From assembly GCF_029338195.1 (NCBI RefSeq), contig NZ_CP119779.1:2170001-2234000 (forward strand): 64,000 nt of DNA, read 5' to 3'. Positions 9,090 to 17,983 of the stretch are shown in pieces; positions within the stretch are counted from its first letter, which is position 1, and the number at the start of each line of letters is the position of its first letter. A program made the position numbers and the translations under genes. The stretch comes from Haloarcula litorea. Lineage in GTDB: Archaea; Halobacteriota; Halobacteria; Halobacteriales; Haloarculaceae. Below the pieces are notes generated by a model, which was given only the letters and a program-made list of their open reading frames with translations, made no database searches and had not been told where the DNA came from.

Positions 9090-9980
9090 ATGGGGCGCGA
9101 CGACCGGGCGGCGACGCGACGACGCTTTCTCGCCAGCGCCGCTGCCGGGCTCGCCGGCGTCGCCGGCTGCGTCGGCCGCGGCCAGTCGCGGGTCCGCGTG
9201 CTCGTCGCCGGCAGCCTCCAGCAGGCCGCCGCGGAAACGCTGCAGGCCCGCACCGACCGCGAGCTGGCCGTCGAGGCCCACGGCTCGGTCCACGCGGCCC
9301 GGCTGGTCGCCCGCGGCGACCGCGACCCCGCCGTCGTCGCGCTGGCGGACCCGGCGCTGTTCTCGGGGGTCCTCGACCCGCCGTGGTACGCCGTCGTCGC
9401 CAGCAACGAACTCGTGGTCGCGTACACCGAGGCGACCGCGGGCGGCCGGCGGGTCCGGGACGCCGACCGCTGGTACGAGCCGCTGACCGGCGACGGCGTC
9501 GCGCTGGGCCGGACCGACCCGACGCTGGACCCGCTGGGCTACCGGACGCTGTTCGCGCTCCGGCTGGCGGCCGCCCGCTACGACCGGCCCGGCCTCCCCG
9601 AGGCCGTCCTCGGCCCGGAACAGACGTACCCGGAGACGCAACTGCTCGCGCAGTTCGAGACGGGCGGCATCGACGCCGCCGTCGTCTACCGCAGCATGGC
9701 CGTCGAGCGGGACTACCCCTTCAGGGAGCTCCCGCCGGCGATCAACCTCGGCGACCCGGCCCACGCCGAGGCCTACCGGCGGGTCAGCTACGACCTGCCC
9801 GACGGCGACGTGGTCCAGGGCGCGCCCATCGAGTACGCGGCGACGCGACGCCGCGACACCGACGCCGCGCGGGCGGTGTTCGACGCGATGCTCGCCGGTG
9901 ACTGGCTCGACGAACACGGCTTTATCCGGTGGGAGACCTACCCACGGATGGAGGGCGATGTCCCGGACACTCCGACGTAG
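9090..9980 (+). CDS. Molybdate/tungstate ABC transporter substrate-binding lipoprotein (WtpA-like)
   Basis: Extracytoplasmic oxyanion-binding protein of 296 residues. A twin-arginine signal ([19 protein letters not shown], residues 9-27) ends in a lipobox cysteine at 27, so it is exported folded and anchored by a lipid. The body resembles archaeal Wtp[43 protein letters not shown] and [13 protein letters not shown]. It overlaps the permease gene by 23 bases and lies at the edge of the molybdenum cofactor and nitrate reductase island, so molybdate is the likely cargo. The specificity for molybdate or tungstate cannot be read from the sequence. Confidence 0.88.
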   Translation: MGRDDRAATRRRFLASAAAGLAGVAGCVGRGQSRVRVLVAGSLQQAAAETLQARTDRELAVEAHGSVHAARLVARGDRDPAVVALADPALFSGVLDPPWYAVVASNELVVAYTEATAGGRRVRDADRWYEPLTGDGVALGRTDPTLDPLGYRTLFALRLAAARYDRPGLPEAVLGPEQTYPETQLLAQFETGGIDAAVVYRSMAVERDYPFRELPPAINLGDPAHAEAYRRVSYDLPDGDVVQGAPIEYAATRRRDTDAARAVFDAMLAGDWLDEHGFIRWETYPRMEGDVPDTPT

Positions 9981-10755
9981 TCGGCTTGCGACGCCGGAGC
10001 TGGACCTGCGCCACGTCGTGACGCTGTTCGGCGCGGTCCTGCTGCTGTACTTCCTGGTCCCGGTAGCGGTGTTGTTCGTCACCTACTCGCCGACGGCGCT
10101 CGCCTCCGCGGTGACGGCCGGCTACGTCGTCGAGGCCGCGGCCACCTCGCTGGCGGGCGCGTCGGTCAGCACCGCCGTCGCGTTCGTCTTCGGACTGCCC
10201 CTCGCCTACTGGCTCTCGCGGGCGAGCGGGCCCGCGCCGACGGCGGCGCTCGGCGTCGTCGTCTTCCCGCTCGTGCTCCCGCCCGTGGTGTCGGGGATGC
10301 TCCTGCTGACCGTCGTCGGACCGGACGGGCTGGCCGCGGTGGCGGGCCTGGAACTCACTCGCTCGCTGGGCGGCGTCGTCGCCGCGCAGACGTTCGTCGC
10401 CGCGCCCTTCTTCGTCGTGACGGCGAAGGCGGCCTTCGACAGCGTCGACACGGAACTGGAGGAGGCCGCCCGCACGCTCGGGCGGGACTGGCCCGCGACG
10501 ATGCGCGACGTGACGGTGCCGCTGGCCAAGCCCGGCATCGTCGCCGGCCTCGTCCTGACGTTCGCCCGCGCGATGGGGGAGTTCGGCGCGACGATGATGC
10601 TGGCGTACTACCCCCGGACGCTGCCGGTCCAGATCTGGACCTCGTTCATCTCGGAGGGGCTGGACGCGGCGCTGCCGGTCGCGGTCGTCCTGCTGAGCGT
10701 CGCCGTCGGGACGCTGCTGGTCGTCCACGCGCTGTGGACGCTCCCCTGGCGCTAG
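9958..10755 (+). CDS. Molybdate/tungstate ABC transporter permease (WtpB/ModB-like)
   Basis: Membrane permease of 265 residues with about six transmembrane helices. The EAA loop that contacts the ATPase is present ([20 protein letters not shown] followed by PLAKPGI). The ATG at 9958 lies inside the 3' end of the binding-protein gene, giving coupled translation. The stop codon shares the tetranucleotide CTAG with the convergent moaC stop. No ATP-binding subunit follows, so the transporter must borrow an ATPase encoded elsewhere. Confidence 0.9.
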   Translation: MSRTLRRSRLATPELDLRHVVTLFGAVLLLYFLVPVAVLFVTYSPTALASAVTAGYVVEAAATSLAGASVSTAVAFVFGLPLAYWLSRASGPAPTAALGVVVFPLVLPPVVSGMLLLTVVGPDGLAAVAGLELTRSLGGVVAAQTFVAAPFFVVTAKAAFDSVDTELEEAARTLGRDWPATMRDVTVPLAKPGIVAGLVLTFARAMGEFGATMMLAYYPRTLPVQIWTSFISEGLDAALPVAVVLLSVAVGTLLVVHALWTLPWR

Positions 10756-11225
10756 CGGTCGACGGACTTCTCGACGACCTCGACGCCCTCGATGGCCGTG
10801 GTCGGGTACTCGCCGTCCTCGTCCTTCTCGGCGGCCTTGACCATGTCCCAGACGACGTTCAGGCCGGTGGTCACGCCCTCCAGGGCCTCCATCTCGCAGC
10901 CGGTCTTGCCGACCGTCTCGACGGCGACCCGGCACGCGAGGCCGTCCTCCAGCAGGTCGAAGTCGACCGCGACGTCGGTGACCGGGATCTGGTGGCACAT
11001 CGGGATCGTCTCCCAGGTGTGCTTGACGGCCTGGATCGCGCCGATGCGGGCCGTGGTCAGCACGTCCCCCTTCTCGACGGCGTCGTCCTCGACGGCCCGC
11101 AGCGTCGACTCCGTCAGGCGGATCTCGCCGCGCGCGACCGCGCGGCGCTGGCTGTCGTCCTTCTCGCCGACGTCGACCATCTGTGCGTCGCCCTCGTCGT
11201 CGACGTGCGTGAGGTCGTCGGTCAT
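10752..11225 (-). CDS. moaC: Cyclic pyranopterin monophosphate synthase MoaC
   Basis: Second enzyme of molybdenum cofactor synthesis, acting with MoaA to form cyclic pyranopterin monophosphate from GTP. The 157 residues include the conserved MVDVGEKDDSQRRAVARGE segment, the MCHQIP motif and GKTGCEMEALEGVTTGLNVVWDMVK, which carries the catalytic acidic and lysine residues. The start MTDDLTHVDDEGDAQMVDV fits haloarchaeal homologues. It is probably the last gene of nasD-moaB-moaC. Confidence 0.96.
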   Translation of the reverse strand: MTDDLTHVDDEGDAQMVDVGEKDDSQRRAVARGEIRLTESTLRAVEDDAVEKGDVLTTARIGAIQAVKHTWETIPMCHQIPVTDVAVDFDLLEDGLACRVAVETVGKTGCEMEALEGVTTGLNVVWDMVKAAEKDEDGEYPTTAIEGVEVVEKSVDR

Positions 11226-11270
11226 ACGCCGTGGTACCGCGTCCGGAGGCAAAACCCTGTACCTTCGCCC

Positions 11271-11849
11271 TCAGCGCCGGACCAGCCCGAGCAGGTGCCC
11301 CACGGTCGGCGCGATCAGCTCCTCGGCCCCGAGGCGGGCGGCGGCCTCGCTGCCAGGGAGGCAGAACAGCAGGCCGTCGTCGACGACGCCCGCCGTCGCC
11401 CGCGAGGCCATCGCCATCGGCCCCACGTCCTCGTAGGAGAGGTAGCGGAACAGTTCGCCGAAGCCCGGGACCCGGCGGTCGAACAGGCCGCGGGCGGCCT
11501 CGGGGGTCACGTCGTCGGGCGTCAGCCCGGTCCCGCCCGTCGTGACCACCACGTCCGCGCCGGCGTCGTCGAACGCCGCCAGGGTCGCCGCCTCGATGGC
11601 CGCCGCCTCGTCCGGGACGGCGGCCCGCTGGACGGCCTCGTGGCCGGCGTCCTCGACGGCGGCGACGATGGCGTCGCCGGCGGGGTCGTCGTCGACGCTG
11701 CGGGTCGAGGAGACGGTCAGGACCGCGACCGCGACCCGGTCGGCGTCGTCGGCGTGGTGGTCGTCGCTGCCGGGTCCGTGGTCGCCGTCGTGAGGGTGGT
11801 CGTCGTGGTCGCCGTCGCGCGAGTGCTCGTGCCCGTGCTCGTCGCTCAT
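11271..11849 (-). CDS. moaB: Molybdenum cofactor protein MoaB with histidine-rich N-terminal extension
   Basis: MogA/MoaB-family protein that adenylylates molybdopterin, 192 residues. The fold motifs VAVLTVSSTRSVDDD, VVVTTGGTGLTPDDVTPEA and the LPGSEAA loop are present from residue 40 on. The first 36 or so residues are an added tail made mostly of H, D, E and G, with at least nine histidines, absent from most MoaB proteins and likely to bind divalent metal. The gap to nasD is only 39 bases, so the genes are probably cotranscribed. Confidence 0.93.
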   Translation of the reverse strand: MSDEHGHEHSRDGDHDDHPHDGDHGPGSDDHHADDADRVAVAVLTVSSTRSVDDDPAGDAIVAAVEDAGHEAVQRAAVPDEAAAIEAATLAAFDDAGADVVVTTGGTGLTPDDVTPEAARGLFDRRVPGFGELFRYLSYEDVGPMAMASRATAGVVDDGLLFCLPGSEAAARLGAEELIAPTVGHLLGLVRR

Positions 11850-11888
11850 ACCGTGGCGTTCGCCCTCGGGTCGGAAAAGCGACCCCGA

Positions 11889-13655
11889 TCAGTCGTCGGC
11901 GGAGATCGGCTGGCCCTCGGCGTCGGTCGGGGCGGGGCTGTCGCCGTCGTCGAAGGGGTACCACGACTGCTTGGCGTCGGTGAGACAGGGGTCCGCGTAC
12001 CCCTCGACCTCGTGGGGTTCGGCCAGTTCGACGATGGTCTCGTGGCCGGTGGCGTCGACCCACTCGCGGAACGTCTGGCCCTCCGAGCGGAGGGCGGCGT
12101 AGGCCTCGACGACGTTCTTGATCATCCCCGGCACCTCGTCGGCGGGGACGCGCTGGCGCACCCACTCGACGAAGGTGGGCTCCTCGCCGACGCCGCCGCC
12201 GACGCCGACGTCCATCGCCTCGACCATCTCGCCGTCCTTCCGGGCGCGCATCCCCTGCAGGCCGATGTCGGCGGTCATCGCCTGCCCGCAGTCGGCCGTA
12301 CAGCCCGAGAAGTGCATCTTGATGCGGTCGACGTCGTCCGGGACCGCGACGTTGTCGTCCAGCCACCGGAGCAGGCGGGCCATCCGCGCCTTCGTCTCGG
12401 TCAGGGCCAGCGAACAGAACTCCGTGCCCGTACAGGCCATCGCGCCCTGGACGAACGGACTGGGTTCCGGCGAGAGCGTCTCCAGCAGCGGCTCGGCCAG
12501 CAGCGCGTCGAGCTCCTCGTCGGGCACGTCCATGAGCAGCGGATTCTGTCGCCGGGAGAGGCGCACCTCGCCGGAGCCGTACTCGTCGGCCAGGTCCGCC
12601 AGCTCGATGGTCTCGGCCGCCGTGAGGCGGCCCACGGGCACCGAGAGGCCGACGTAGTTCTTCCCGTCGGCCTGGTCGTAGACGCCGACGTGGTCGTGGG
12701 CACCCCGCTCGCTCGGCCGGCCGGCGTTGTAGGTGTACTCGCCGCGGAAGTCCGTCCCGGCGGACTCGAACTCGAAGTCCAGCCGCTCGTCGAGTTCCTC
12801 GCGGATGGCGTCGGTCCCGTGCTCGTCGACGAAGAAGCGCGCGCGGTTCTTCGAGCGGTTCTCTCGGTTGCCGGCCTCGTGGTAGTACTCGACGAACGCC
12901 CGGACCGTCTCGACGGCGTGTTCCGGGCGGACGAACAGGTCCAGCGGCCGGGCCTCGCGGGGTTCGCGGCCGCCCAGCCCGCCACCGACGCGGACGTTGA
13001 ACCCCCGGACTTCGTCGCCGTTGATGTACTTGTGGGCCGGTTCGAGCCCCACGTCGTTGATGCTGTCCTGGGCACACCCCTGCCGACAGCCCGAGACGGA
13101 GATGTTGAACTTCCGGGGCATGTTCGCGAGGTCGTCGTTCCCGCGGATGGTCTCCTGGATCTCGTCGAGGATCGGGCGGGACGCGACGTACTCCTCGGCC
13201 TTGCCGGCGACCGGACAGCCGGAGATGTTGCGCATCGTGTCCCCGCCGGCCGATCGGGAGGAGACGCCGACGGCCTCCAGCTTCTCCCAGATCTCGGGGA
13301 TGTCCTCCAGCTTCAGCCAGTGCAACTGGACGGACTGGCGCGTCGTGAGGTCGATCCAGGCGTCGCCGAACTCCGGGTTCTCCACCGGGCCGCTCGCGTA
13401 GTCGCGGGCCACCTCGCCGATCGTCCGCAGCTGTTCGGGTTCGAGGACCCCGCCGCAGTTGGTCAGCCGCATCATGAAGTACGACTCCTGACCGCCGCGG
13501 TGGTGGAACACGCCCCAGAACTTGAACCGCGAGAACCACTCCTCGCGCTCGTCCTCGGGGATGGACTCCCACCCCCGCTCCGCGAACTCCTCGATCTTCT
13601 CGCGAACGGCGTCGCCGTACAGTTCGTCCTTGATAGCTTCCTTCTTGTGTGGCAT
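11889..13655 (-). CDS. nasD: Assimilatory ferredoxin--nitrite reductase NasD
   Basis: Cytoplasmic siroheme and [4Fe-4S] enzyme reducing nitrite to ammonium with ferredoxin electrons, 588 residues. Both nitrite/sulfite reductase half-domains are visible, with the RLTNCGG region, the ISVSGCRQGCAQ stretch, and the cluster and siroheme ligands C408, C414, C452 and C456 in a C-x5-C, C-x3-C pattern. The start MPHKKEAIKDELYG is normal for the haloarchaeal enzyme. It belongs with narK and nasA, read in the same direction. A 13-base palindrome at 13756-13768 lies about 100 bases before the start. Confidence 0.95.
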   Translation of the reverse strand: MPHKKEAIKDELYGDAVREKIEEFAERGWESIPEDEREEWFSRFKFWGVFHHRGGQESYFMMRLTNCGGVLEPEQLRTIGEVARDYASGPVENPEFGDAWIDLTTRQSVQLHWLKLEDIPEIWEKLEAVGVSSRSAGGDTMRNISGCPVAGKAEEYVASRPILDEIQETIRGNDDLANMPRKFNISVSGCRQGCAQDSINDVGLEPAHKYINGDEVRGFNVRVGGGLGGREPREARPLDLFVRPEHAVETVRAFVEYYHEAGNRENRSKNRARFFVDEHGTDAIREELDERLDFEFESAGTDFRGEYTYNAGRPSERGAHDHVGVYDQADGKNYVGLSVPVGRLTAAETIELADLADEYGSGEVRLSRRQNPLLMDVPDEELDALLAEPLLETLSPEPSPFVQGAMACTGTEFCSLALTETKARMARLLRWLDDNVAVPDDVDRIKMHFSGCTADCGQAMTADIGLQGMRARKDGEMVEAMDVGVGGGVGEEPTFVEWVRQRVPADEVPGMIKNVVEAYAALRSEGQTFREWVDATGHETIVELAEPHEVEGYADPCLTDAKQSWYPFDDGDSPAPTDAEGQPISADD

Positions 13656-14030
13656 CGTTAGGTTCGATCCATATCGAAAGTTCGTATTCTTTTACTACGT
13701 ATTCGTGTTCGAACGTCCGCTAATTCACGTCTGATCCGTGTGTGCGAACGCCTAAAACAGTAACTGTTGAAAAAGTAAACAGCAGCGCAGTATCTCCGTA
13801 CGGCCGTCCAGTATTAAACCGACTGAGAGGTGTTCTAGGTGTGAATATGCGGCCCGACTGGACGTGTCGGAACCACCGGACGGCGGCGGGTCGGTCCCGT
13901 TCGGGTCCGGGTACCCCTCGATCCCGGGCCGGCTCGGGAGCAGGCGGGTCGACGACCGTGGCGACGTCCGGGGGCGCGCGCCGGACTCGGGCCGAGCGGT
14001 CCCCGGCCGGGACGACCACCGAGAGCGCGC
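13656..14030. other. 375-base spacer between narK and nasD
   Basis: The nasD-proximal part, up to about 13830, is AT-richer than its surroundings and is the likely nasD promoter region, including the palindrome at 13756-13768. The remainder, next to the narK stop, is GC-rich; no coding region, RNA gene or repeat that I can support lies there. Confidence 0.6.
13756..13768. promoter_or_regulatory. Palindrome upstream of nasD, candidate nitrate-regulon operator
   Basis: The sequence AACAGTAACTGTT is a perfect 6+1+6 inverted repeat embedded in an AT-rich stretch, about 101 bases before the nasD start. The same sequence, less perfect, occurs upstream of narK and nasA. Confidence 0.6.
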
Positions 14031-15350
14031 TCAGTCGCTCCCGCTGGTGACCGACTCCCGGTCGGCGGTGGCGACGAAGCCGGCCTCGTTGGCGACGCTC
14101 GCGATCTTCGGCTGGAACACCCACGCCGTCAGCAGGACGATTGGCACCATCGAGACGGCGACGATGGAGTAGCCGACGTGGAGGCTCGCCAGGAACGGAG
14201 CCGAGTAGACGAGCGGGTAGACGATCCCGCCGACGGTGCCGACCCCGCCCACGACCCCCGCGACCGCGCCGGAACTGTTCGGGAACATCGCCGGCACCTG
14301 CGCGAAGATCGAGCCCTCGGCCAGGGCACAGCCGACGCCGACCATGAAGCCGGCACCGACGGCGACCAGCACCTCGCCGGAGAGCCCCGCCAGGGTCATC
14401 CCGAACATCGTGAGGACGACGAAACACAGCGTGACGAACGTCCACTGCTCGCGGTAGCGGCCGGTGAACACCGGGAGGATGTCCCTCTCCTTGCGGGCCA
14501 GCAGGTCGCTCACGTAGCCACCGATGGGCCGAAGGAGCCCGGCCGCGACGGAGAACGTCGCCGCGAACGTCGAGGCGAGCACGAGGTTGTTCGTGTCGAA
14601 CCCCTCGCGGTAGTAGGTCGCGAGCCAGCCGTTCATCGACAGTTCGAGGCCGAAGGTCATCACGTACGCCAGCGCGAGGACGACGGTCCCGTACCGCGTC
14701 GCGGTGTAGAACCACCCCTTGAAGCTCGCGCTCTCCTTGGTCGCCTGGCGCTTCTCCTCGCTTTTCGCCGCCTCGCCGAGCGAGTAGTACGCGACCGCGA
14801 GGACGATCGAGACCGCGCCGGTGTAGAAGAAGGCGGCCCGCCAGTTCGTCGAGAACAGCGGCCCGCTCCACCCGGTCGGGAAGACGCGGGGCAGCACGAG
14901 CGCGCCCCCCGCCGCGCCGGCGTTGCCGATGCCGGCGTAGATCCCCTCGGCGGTCCCCAGCTCCTCCTCGTCGAACCACTCGGAGACGTGCTGGATGCCG
15001 ATGACGAACGTGATCCCGGCCGTGGCGACGATGAGCCGTTCGACGAAGAAGACGCCGTAGGACTGCGCGAACGCCGACGCCATCGAGAAGACGCCGACGT
15101 ACGCCAGCACGATGGCGAAGACGGTCGGCGCGCCGAACTTGTCCGAGAGCCAGCCGGTCAGGATGCGGCCGAACGGCGCGAGCCAGATGGCGGCGCTGGC
15201 GAGGATGCCGATCTCGGCCAGCGAGAGGCCGAACTCCTCGGCCATCGGGCCGGTAAACGGCGCGAAGGAGAACCAGATGAGAAAGGAGAAGTTGAAGCCG
15301 ATGGTCGCAAGCAGCAGCGTCCGGTACTTCGTCATCCGGATCAGTCCCAT
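14031..15350 (-). CDS. narK: Nitrate/nitrite transporter NarK, MFS family
   Basis: Membrane carrier of 439 residues with about twelve transmembrane helices, importing nitrate for the assimilatory pathway. The nitrate/nitrite porter pattern is visible in [18 protein letters not shown], in the loop [13 protein letters not shown] and in the glycine-rich [19 protein letters not shown] and [16 protein letters not shown] motifs. The ATG at 15350 or the methionine five codons later could be used. It lies between nasA and nasD on one strand; the gaps of more than 370 bases on each side suggest separate promoters under shared control. Confidence 0.95.
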   Translation of the reverse strand: MGLIRMTKYRTLLLATIGFNFSFLIWFSFAPFTGPMAEEFGLSLAEIGILASAAIWLAPFGRILTGWLSDKFGAPTVFAIVLAYVGVFSMASAFAQSYGVFFVERLIVATAGITFVIGIQHVSEWFDEEELGTAEGIYAGIGNAGAAGGALVLPRVFPTGWSGPLFSTNWRAAFFYTGAVSIVLAVAYYSLGEAAKSEEKRQATKESASFKGWFYTATRYGTVVLALAYVMTFGLELSMNGWLATYYREGFDTNNLVLASTFAATFSVAAGLLRPIGGYVSDLLARKERDILPVFTGRYREQWTFVTLCFVVLTMFGMTLAGLSGEVLVAVGAGFMVGVGCALAEGSIFAQVPAMFPNSSGAVAGVVGGVGTVGGIVYPLVYSAPFLASLHVGYSIVAVSMVPIVLLTAWVFQPKIASVANEAGFVATADRESVTSGSD

Positions 15351-15421
15351 ACGACGCCCACCTCCCCGAACGGACAGGCGGTTCTCCCCACCCGGAGCGT
15401 GCGTTCGTCCGACGATTCTGC

Positions 15422-15465
15422 ATTATTTTGGATGTTCGGACACATCAGTACAGATTATTTGGATG
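15422..15465. repeat. Direct repeat ATTATTT(T)GGATG upstream of narK
   Basis: ATTATTTTGGATG at 15422-15434 and ATTATTTGGATG at 15454-15465 are spaced about three helical turns apart in the narK promoter region. A related ATCATTTGGCTG lies at 17881-17892 before nasA. Confidence 0.5.
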
Positions 15466-15479
15466 GGACAGTGCGTAAT

Positions 15480-15492
15480 AACGGTAATCGTT
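15480..15492. promoter_or_regulatory. Palindrome upstream of narK, candidate shared operator
   Basis: The sequence AACGGTAATCGTT matches the nasD palindrome at 10 of 13 positions and keeps the inverted symmetry with one mismatch. It lies about 130 bases before the narK start. Confidence 0.5.
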
Positions 15493-15723
15493 TACGAACA
15501 CGCAGTTCGGGCGTGGGCCAGTGGACGGCCGACCAGTCTGGAAGTGTGTATTGTCCCCTTAAGGAGTCCGAACGTCCACCGAAACCGGCGCGAATCGGAC
15601 GACCGTGGAGAATCGCGCCCGACCCGGCCGCGACGGTGTCAGCCGGGGGCGTCCACGGGCGACGGACGACGCGCGCGAGTCGCGCCGCTGTCGGGTCGGG
15701 AGACCGGAGGAGTGACCGGGACC

Positions 15724-17814
15724 TCAGTCGTCCGCGTCGGCGGGCGCGGCGGCCCTGTCCTCGGCGGCGTCGGTGGGCGCGACGAGCCGGGCGGCACACT
15801 GCTTGAAGTTCGGTTCCCTCGACTGCGGGTCCCGGTCCGAGAGCGTCAGGCGGTTCGTGGCCGGGTGGTGGATGGGGAGCCAGACCAGCCCCTCGGGGAC
15901 GCCCTCGTCGGGGTCGACGCGGGCCGTCGCCGTCCCGCGTCGGGTGCCGACGGTGACCCGGTCGTCCGCGACGGCGTCGTCGTGGGCGGCCACCGTCGCG
16001 GGGTTGATGCGGGCCACGAGGGGACCCGAACGACCCCCGCGAGACCGGACGCCCGTGTTGTAGCCGTCGGCCTCGCGGGCGGTCGTCAGCGTCAGCGGGT
16101 AGTCGTCGTCGGTCGGTTCCGGGAGCGACGCCTGCCGACCGGTGGAGAACTGCGCCCGGCCGCTGGCCGTCGGGAACCGCCAGTCCTCGCCGGCCTCGCC
16201 GTCGTCGTGGTAGCGGTAGCCGCCGGCGCTGTCCGCGTCGGGGGCGGGCCAGCGGACCGCGTGGACGTCCTCGAGGCGGTCGTAGGTGATCCCCGAGCAG
16301 TCCGCGACCGTCCCCTCGGTCAGCGCGGCGAACTCCGCGAAGACCGATTCGGGGTCCGGCGAAGTGTCCCCGAACAGCCCCGGGAACAGCCGGTTCCCGA
16401 TGGTCGCGACGATGTCGAGGTCCGGCCGGACCCCGCTCGGGACCTCGGTCGCCGCCCGGACCCGAGAGATCGTCCGCTCCATGTTCGTGGTCGTCCCCTC
16501 GGACTCGCCCCACGTCGCCGCCGGCAGGACCACGTCGGCCAGTTCGGTCGTCTCGGTGTGGAAGGCGTCCTGGGCGACGAGGAAGGCGTCGTCGAGCGTC
16601 TCGCGGACCGCGTCGGCCTCGGGCATCCCCGCGACGGGGTTGGTCGCGACCGTCCAGACGGCCGCCGGACCGTCCTCGACGACCCCGACGGGGCCGGGGC
16701 CGGTGTCGTTCGGCAGTCGCCCGACCGGCACGTCCCAGTGGTCGGCGACGGTCCGGCGGTGGTTCGGGTCCGCGAACGCCCGTTGGCCGGGCCAGCTGCC
16801 CTTCGAGGAGCAGATCCGGGTCCCCATCGAGTTGGCCTGTCCGGTCAGCGAGAACGGACCGCCGCCGGGTCGGAGGTTCCCGGTCGCCAGCGTCAGGTCG
16901 ATCAGCGCACGCGCCGTCTCGGTACCCTGGACGTGTTGGTTGACACCCATCCCCCAGTAGACGAGCGCCCGGCGGTCCAGCGCGTCCGCGAGCAGGTCGA
17001 CCCGCTCCATCCCGACGCCGGCCTCGGCGGCGGCCGTCGCGGCGTCGGGCAGCGCCGCCCGCAGGTCGTCGAACCCCTCGGTCGCCTCGTCGACGAACGC
17101 CTCGTCGACCCGGTCGGTCTCGACGACCCGGGCCAGCACGGCCCGGGCCAGCGCGAGGTCCTTCCCCGGCTCCGGCGCGACGTGGTGTTCGGCGTTCTCC
17201 GCCGTCTCCGAGCGCACCGGGTCGACGACGACTATCGCGACGCCCTCCTCGTCGGCCGCCTGTCGGAGCCAGCGGAACAGCACCGGGTGGGCGACGGCCG
17301 GGTTCGCGCCCCAGACGACGTGGCGGTCGGCCTCGCCGATGTCGGAGTACGTACACGGCGGGGCGTCGCTGCCGAACGCCTGGTAGTAGGCGGTGACGGC
17401 GCTGGCCATACACAGCGTCGTGTTGGCGTCGTAGTTGCGGGTCCCGAAGCCGCCGCGGGCGACCTTCCCCAGCGCGTAGGCGGCCTCGTTGGTCTGCTGA
17501 CCGCTCCCGAGGACGGCCACCTCGTGGGGGTCCCGCTCGTGGGCGCGTCGGAGGCCCTCGACGGCCTTCGACAGCGCCACGTCCCACGTGGTCTGTCGGA
17601 GTTCGCCGTCGCTGCGGACCATCGGTCGCGTGAGCCAGTCCCCGTCGGGGTCCTGGCTCTCCCGGATGCCCCGCGCACAGGCGAGGCCCTGATTGACCGG
17701 GTGGGCGGCGTCCCCGCGCGTCCCCGCGATGCCGTAGCCGATGTCCGCGCCCTGCTGCACGTGGCCACAGCCGACCGCACAGCGCATACACGTCGTCGGC
17801 ACCCAGTCGCTCAC
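15724..17814 (-). CDS. nasA: Assimilatory nitrate reductase NasA, molybdopterin enzyme
   Basis: Cytoplasmic molybdopterin-guanine-dinucleotide enzyme of the DMSO reductase family reducing nitrate to nitrite, 696 residues. The N-terminal [4Fe-4S] site is C9, C12, C16 and C46 (CMRCAVGC, then LACARG). Cofactor-binding stretches include NYDANTTLCMAS, the VVDPVRSETAENA region, RPGGGPFSLTGQANSMGTR and, near the end, NPATVAAHDDAVADDRVTV. The GTG at 17814 gives the expected start SDWVPTTCMRCAVGCG; the open frame extends upstream, but that part has no family character. Nitrate, molybdenum cofactor and nitrite reductase genes surround it. Confidence 0.94.
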   Translation of the reverse strand: MSDWVPTTCMRCAVGCGHVQQGADIGYGIAGTRGDAAHPVNQGLACARGIRESQDPDGDWLTRPMVRSDGELRQTTWDVALSKAVEGLRRAHERDPHEVAVLGSGQQTNEAAYALGKVARGGFGTRNYDANTTLCMASAVTAYYQAFGSDAPPCTYSDIGEADRHVVWGANPAVAHPVLFRWLRQAADEEGVAIVVVDPVRSETAENAEHHVAPEPGKDLALARAVLARVVETDRVDEAFVDEATEGFDDLRAALPDAATAAAEAGVGMERVDLLADALDRRALVYWGMGVNQHVQGTETARALIDLTLATGNLRPGGGPFSLTGQANSMGTRICSSKGSWPGQRAFADPNHRRTVADHWDVPVGRLPNDTGPGPVGVVEDGPAAVWTVATNPVAGMPEADAVRETLDDAFLVAQDAFHTETTELADVVLPAATWGESEGTTTNMERTISRVRAATEVPSGVRPDLDIVATIGNRLFPGLFGDTSPDPESVFAEFAALTEGTVADCSGITYDRLEDVHAVRWPAPDADSAGGYRYHDDGEAGEDWRFPTASGRAQFSTGRQASLPEPTDDDYPLTLTTAREADGYNTGVRSRGGRSGPLVARINPATVAAHDDAVADDRVTVGTRRGTATARVDPDEGVPEGLVWLPIHHPATNRLTLSDRDPQSREPNFKQCAARLVAPTDAAEDRAAAPADADD

Positions 17815-17918
17815 GCGACACCACCGGCGTCGGGTCCGCCCGTCCGTCCAACCCTCGGCTGCTTTTCCACACACTCTTCTATCATTTGGCTGTTTATGCG
17901 GACGCATTCGCGCTACAA

Positions 17919-17931
17919 AACAGTAACTCTT
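17919..17931. promoter_or_regulatory. Palindrome upstream of nasA, candidate shared operator
   Basis: The sequence AACAGTAACTCTT differs from the nasD site at one position, and the match extends to AAAACAGTAACT on the left. It lies about 105 bases before the nasA GTG, the same spacing as at nasD. Confidence 0.6.
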
Positions 17932-17983
17932 GGTGAAATTCTACTATAGCGGATCAAAAGTGGACGACCGTTCTGTCGGACGG

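Larger units (their letters stand above)
15351..15723. other. 373-base spacer between nasA and narK
   Basis: The first 140 bases next to the narK start are AT-rich and hold two ATTATTT(T)GGATG direct repeats and a palindrome, so this is the narK control region. The rest, toward the nasA stop, is GC-rich and I see no gene or RNA in it. Confidence 0.6.

Noticed and set aside
11751-11849. Simple-sequence repeat in the 5' end of moaB considered as a frameshift or artefact.
   Set aside because: The frame stays open from a good ATG into the MoaB domain, and the composition is explained by a histidine and aspartate rich tail.
10734-13661. Long plus-strand open frame opposite moaC, moaB and nasD.
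   Set aside because: Antisense shadow. The minus strand encodes three proteins with catalytic motifs, and the plus-strand translation has none.
17815-17907. Upstream in-frame extension of nasA to an ATG at 17907.
   Set aside because: The extra 31 residues are basic and lack family character. The GTG at 17814 gives the standard start before the iron-sulfur site.
15112-17949. Long plus-strand open frame opposite narK and nasA.
   Set aside because: Antisense shadow of the transporter and nitrate reductase genes, with no motif and no start signal.
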